From JBBIOU01 sp037443205 (GTDB lineage: Bacteria > Bacteroidota > Bacteroidia > Flavobacteriales_D > UBA2798), in contig JBBIOU010000038.1 of NCBI GenBank assembly GCA_037443205.1, forward strand, positions 1-24,362: a stretch of DNA of 24,362 nucleotides, read 5' to 3'. Below, one piece after another: positions 21,860 to 24,362 of the stretch. Numbering within the stretch: position 1 is the first letter of the stretch; each line of letters begins with the position of its first letter. The notes beneath the pieces were generated by a model, which ran no database searches, was not told the origin of the DNA, and worked only from the letters and a program-made list of their open reading frames with translations. Both the position numbers and the translations under genes were made by a program.

Positions 21860-22522
21860 TTATTTTCCACCCGTACCAAACATGCTTTCCATGTCTTGCA
21901 TGGTTTTTTCGGTATATCCTTCGGGCACTTTAAAGTAACTGTCAGAAACTTTTTCCTTGCTTACGGTTGTAACTGTCATCAACATGGTAATACCGCCATT
22001 TTTAACCTGGTATTCCATGGGAAAACCATTTATATATTTAAAATCTTTATTATTAAATGCGGGTAATTCATCCGTAAACCAAATTACCATTGGTTCTTCG
22101 GCATCTTTGCTCATTATTTCTGCTTTTTTACAAGTGTAGCCGGCAATTGTTTTGGTTTCATCCGTGTATTTTACTTCGGGTTTGTTCTCATCGGCTGTGT
22201 TATTTTCAAAAGTTTTAGCATCCATTTTAAAAGCCATTTTGTTACCCATCATATCCATGCATATATATCCGGTTTTGGCTTTATTATCTATAATTGTAAC
22301 GGTAGTACCCATACCGGCAGATTGTTCCAATCTGAATTTTTCGCCTTTGACATACATGGTACTCTCTTTCGGTAACATAGACATATACGAGGCATATTCT
22401 TCGGGCAAATCTTCGTAAGAAATAGAATAAACAATTTTACCTTCAAAAACCGGGCTTTTACTTACAAAACTCATGGTCGTAAGAGCGGCAACCGACAAAC
22501 AAGCAATAAACAATTTTTTCAT
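21860..22522 (-). CDS. exported DUF4412/GLPGLI-like protein
   Basis: 220 residues with a Sec signal peptide (about 1-22, LFIACLSVAALTTMSFVSKS). The mature part begins FEGKIVYSISY and contains STMYVKGEKFRLEQ, IAGYTCKKAEI, MVIWFTDELP and ends YFKVPEGYTEKTM, the order seen in DUF4412 and GLPGLI-family periplasmic proteins of Bacteroidota. They form an LolA-like beta sheet; no biochemical role is established. It is the second gene of a two-gene operon, 21 nt after a paralogue that shares the FE..I.Y, Y...D and F.(I/V)P..Y landmarks. Confidence 0.82.
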   Translation of the reverse strand: MKKLFIACLSVAALTTMSFVSKSPVFEGKIVYSISYEDLPEEYASYMSMLPKESTMYVKGEKFRLEQSAGMGTTVTIIDNKAKTGYICMDMMGNKMAFKMDAKTFENNTADENKPEVKYTDETKTIAGYTCKKAEIMSKDAEEPMVIWFTDELPAFNNKDFKYINGFPMEYQVKNGGITMLMTVTTVSKEKVSDSYFKVPEGYTEKTMQDMESMFGTGGK

Positions 22523-22543
22523 AAATAAAAATTTAGGGGTTAA

Positions 22544-23236
22544 TTACTCCAAAAACGATTTGAACATTTCCGACATTTCCTGTTCCATTTTTTCCAAAGG
22601 TACTTCTTTATAATTATCCGGTATGTCAAACACTTCATCGGGTATTTCTTCTTTTATAAATTTTGTTGCCGTAAAGCGCATGCGCATACCGTATCTTTCT
22701 ACCTCATAAACCAACAAAACATCTTCAATTTCGCTGAAGGGTGTACACCAATTAGCATTTTTTATGCCAATTTCGTCTGTATAGTAAAGCGTAACATCGG
22801 GTTGTGATAAATCTTCAAAAACTGCAATGCTTTTTCTGCATAAAAAACCGGCCAAACTATCTCCTTCTTTGGCATGTATATAGGTGGGTACCGGAAAATC
22901 TTTGAGCATTTTTTGTGTTTCGGCCTCGTTAAGGGTTGCATAATATCTGCGGGTGCCAAATTGATATAGAGAAGTCATTATTTTATTTTTACAATCTACA
23001 ATAAAGCCGGATGAAAAGGCTTTACCTTTTTTTACTTCAATCACATATTTATCATTTTTAAACTTCATGGTCATTTTATCGGGCAACATATTGGCCATAA
23101 AACCCGAAGCGCGGTATCGAGGATAATTTATTTCAAATTCTAGTATTCCCTGGCGTATTTTTTTATTGCCGCACTGAACCAATAAAAGTAATGGCAGTAA
23201 TAAAAACGGGTAATAAATTATTTTTTTATTAATCAT
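22544..23236 (-). CDS. DUF4412/GLPGLI-like lipoprotein, paralogue of its downstream neighbour
   Basis: 230 residues from ATG 23236. The signal ends in a lipobox (LLVQC) followed by GNKK, so it is probably lipidated. The mature part shares landmarks with the neighbouring protein: an opening ILEFEINYPRY strand, the DKMTMKFKNDKYVIEV hairpin, LAGFLCRKSIAVF, VTLYYTDEIG and a closing FDIPDNYKEVPLEKM. A TTG nine bases further upstream (23245) is possible, but it would begin only about 11 nt after the -7 element and ahead of the signal peptide, so the ATG is preferred. First gene of the operon. Confidence 0.8.
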   Translation of the reverse strand: MINKKIIYYPFLLLPLLLLVQCGNKKIRQGILEFEINYPRYRASGFMANMLPDKMTMKFKNDKYVIEVKKGKAFSSGFIVDCKNKIMTSLYQFGTRRYYATLNEAETQKMLKDFPVPTYIHAKEGDSLAGFLCRKSIAVFEDLSQPDVTLYYTDEIGIKNANWCTPFSEIEDVLLVYEVERYGMRMRFTATKFIKEEIPDEVFDIPDNYKEVPLEKMEQEMSEMFKSFLE

Positions 23237-23256
23237 TAAGCGCAATTAATGAGCGA

Positions 23257-23285
23257 CAAATATATTACAATTTTGAAGAATGCAA
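23257..23285 (-). promoter_or_regulatory. candidate promoter of the DUF4412 pair
   Basis: On the minus strand, TTG (23283-23285), 18 nt, then TATATTTG (23257-23264), 20 nt before the ATG at 23236. Good match to the Bacteroidota pattern. Confidence 0.6.
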
Positions 23286-23302
23286 TAGGGTAATTATAAA
23301 TG

Positions 23303-24362
23303 TCAGTATCCCAATATTTTAAGCATTGATTTAGCGCTTTGTTCCTTGGCAAAAAGCTTGGTGGTAATATTGCCTTCTTCGTCTTTATCAACCAATACAT
23401 GCTTGGGCGATGGTATAAGACAGTGTTTAATACCACCGTATCCGCTTAATGATTCCTGATAGGCACCTGTATTAAAAAATCCGATATAAAGCGGTTCTTC
23501 TTTATCGTGCTTAGGTAAAAAAACCTGGTTATCATGGGCTTCAGAATTATAATAATCCAGGCTATCGCAGGTTAAACCACCTAAATTTACCCTTACATAT
23601 TCACTATCCCACTTATTGATGGCCAACATAATAAAGCGCTGGTTGATACCCCAGGTATCGGGCAAGGTTGTGATAAACGAATTATCTACCATATACCATG
23701 TTTCGCGGTCGTTTTGGGGCTTAGTACCCATAATTTTATAGATATTTGCTCCGCTTTCGCCCACCGTAAACGAGCCAAATTCGGTAAATAAATGTGGTTC
23801 GGGCACTCCTTTTTGGTTGCAGAATTTTTTAATTTGTTCAACAATTTGCTCTATCATGTACTCGTAATTGTATTCAAAATTTAACGAGTTTTTAATAGGC
23901 AAACCGCCTCCAATATTTAAAGTATCTAAAGTAGGACAAACTTGTTTTAAACGATAATATACATTTAAACATTTAGCTAATTCGCTCCAGTAGTGTATGT
24001 TATCTTTAATGCCCGTATTGATAAAAAAATGGAGCATTTTTAGCTCAAATTTTGGGTCTTTTTTGATTTCGTTCAGGTAAAAATCAATAATATCTATATA
24101 TCTTATCCCCAAACGCGAAGTATAAAAATCAAATGTAGGCTCCTCTTCTGATGCAATGCGAATGCCTATTTTAACCGGCTTTTTAATTTTTTTCTTATAC
24201 ACCTCCAGTTCTTCTTTATTGTCTAATACCGGTATCAGGTTTTCGAATCCTGCGTTAACCGTTTCTGACACCAGTTCGGTATAAAGCGGGCGTTTATACC
24301 CATTGCAAATAATATAGTGCTGTTTGGTAAGTAATCCTTTTTCATAAAGTTCTTTAATAATA
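23303..24362 (-). CDS. speA: biosynthetic arginine decarboxylase, 5' end beyond window
   Basis: About 352 residues are visible; the frame stays open to the right edge, so the N-terminal ~110 residues (including the PLP lysine region) are missing. The enzyme decarboxylates arginine to agmatine, the first step of polyamine synthesis in the cytosol, and has the PLP fold type III (alanine racemase-like) barrel. Visible landmarks: LDTLNIGGGLP (phosphate-binding Gly loop), EFGSFTVGESGANIY, VNLGGLTCDSLDYY with the active-site Cys-Asp, and FFNTGAYQESLSGYGG. The C-terminus LKILGY is normal. The sequence is of the shorter Bacteroidota SpeA type. It lies upstream of, and in the same direction as, the DUF4412 pair, which has its own promoter. 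Confidence 0.93.
   Translation of the reverse strand, partial: IIKELYEKGLLTKQHYIICNGYKRPLYTELVSETVNAGFENLIPVLDNKEELEVYKKKIKKPVKIGIRIASEEEPTFDFYTSRLGIRYIDIIDFYLNEIKKDPKFELKMLHFFINTGIKDNIHYWSELAKCLNVYYRLKQVCPTLDTLNIGGGLPIKNSLNFEYNYEYMIEQIVEQIKKFCNQKGVPEPHLFTEFGSFTVGESGANIYKIMGTKPQNDRETWYMVDNSFITTLPDTWGINQRFIMLAINKWDSEYVRVNLGGLTCDSLDYYNSEAHDNQVFLPKHDKEEPLYIGFFNTGAYQESLSGYGGIKHCLIPSPKHVLVDKDEEGNITTKLFAKEQSAKSMLKILGY

Overview
The window looks like a chromosomal segment from a member of the Bacteroidota, probably a free-living Chitinophagales/Sphingobacteriales-type bacterium. The pointers are A+T-rich DNA, few Shine-Dalgarno sites, repeated TAnnTTTG promoter elements, a giant surface protein ending in a gliding-motility/type IX secretion C-terminal domain, two DUF4412/GLPGLI-like exported proteins, and the Bacteroidota form of arginine decarboxylase. 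The lineage is inferred from these families; no 16S rRNA gene is present.

Left part (1-4300) is accessory DNA. It holds three copies of a displaced Rhs 'tip', all read leftward. Two are short ORFs that begin with almost the same 42 residues (MTSKIHI.NY.PFGVLLQNRNFTSEGYRYGF), carry the Rhs-associated core, and then diverge completely into different C-terminal domains. One tail looks like a PD-(D/E)XK nuclease and the other like a caspase-type (clan CD) cysteine peptidase. Each is followed at once by a small gene (3-nt gap, or 4-nt GTGA overlap) that is probably its immunity gene. The two cassettes share about 165 bp of near-identical leader plus 5' coding DNA, which includes a promoter-like TAAATTTG and a CACAGAG triplet repeat. 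A third tip runs off the left edge and has lost its 5' end. A palindrome-rich, non-coding stretch separates the cassettes. No full-length Rhs gene is visible, so these look like an orphan toxin-immunity store that could recombine with a main Rhs gene elsewhere.

Middle left (4343-11811) is one leftward operon: a small exported protein, a 1427-residue adhesin-like type IX secretion client (PPC-like modules, then Ig/PKD-like repeats, then a CHU_C sorting domain), and a membrane-anchored GH3-like plus serine beta-lactamase-fold fusion whose GH3 half appears to have lost its catalytic motif.

The core part (11954-20227) carries acetyl-CoA synthetase (acs), fumarylacetoacetase (fahA) joined directly to a bifunctional Rel/SpoT (p)ppGpp enzyme, a NUDIX hydrolase convergent with rel and divergent from pyrE, pyrE overlapping an SRPBCC protein, and an alpha/beta hydrolase with a possible 49-codon ORF overlapping its 3' end.

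The right part (20387-24362) has a TPR lipoprotein, a tRNA-Arg(TCT), a two-gene leftward operon of DUF4412/GLPGLI-like exported proteins, and the 3' three quarters of speA (arginine decarboxylase), cut by the right window edge.
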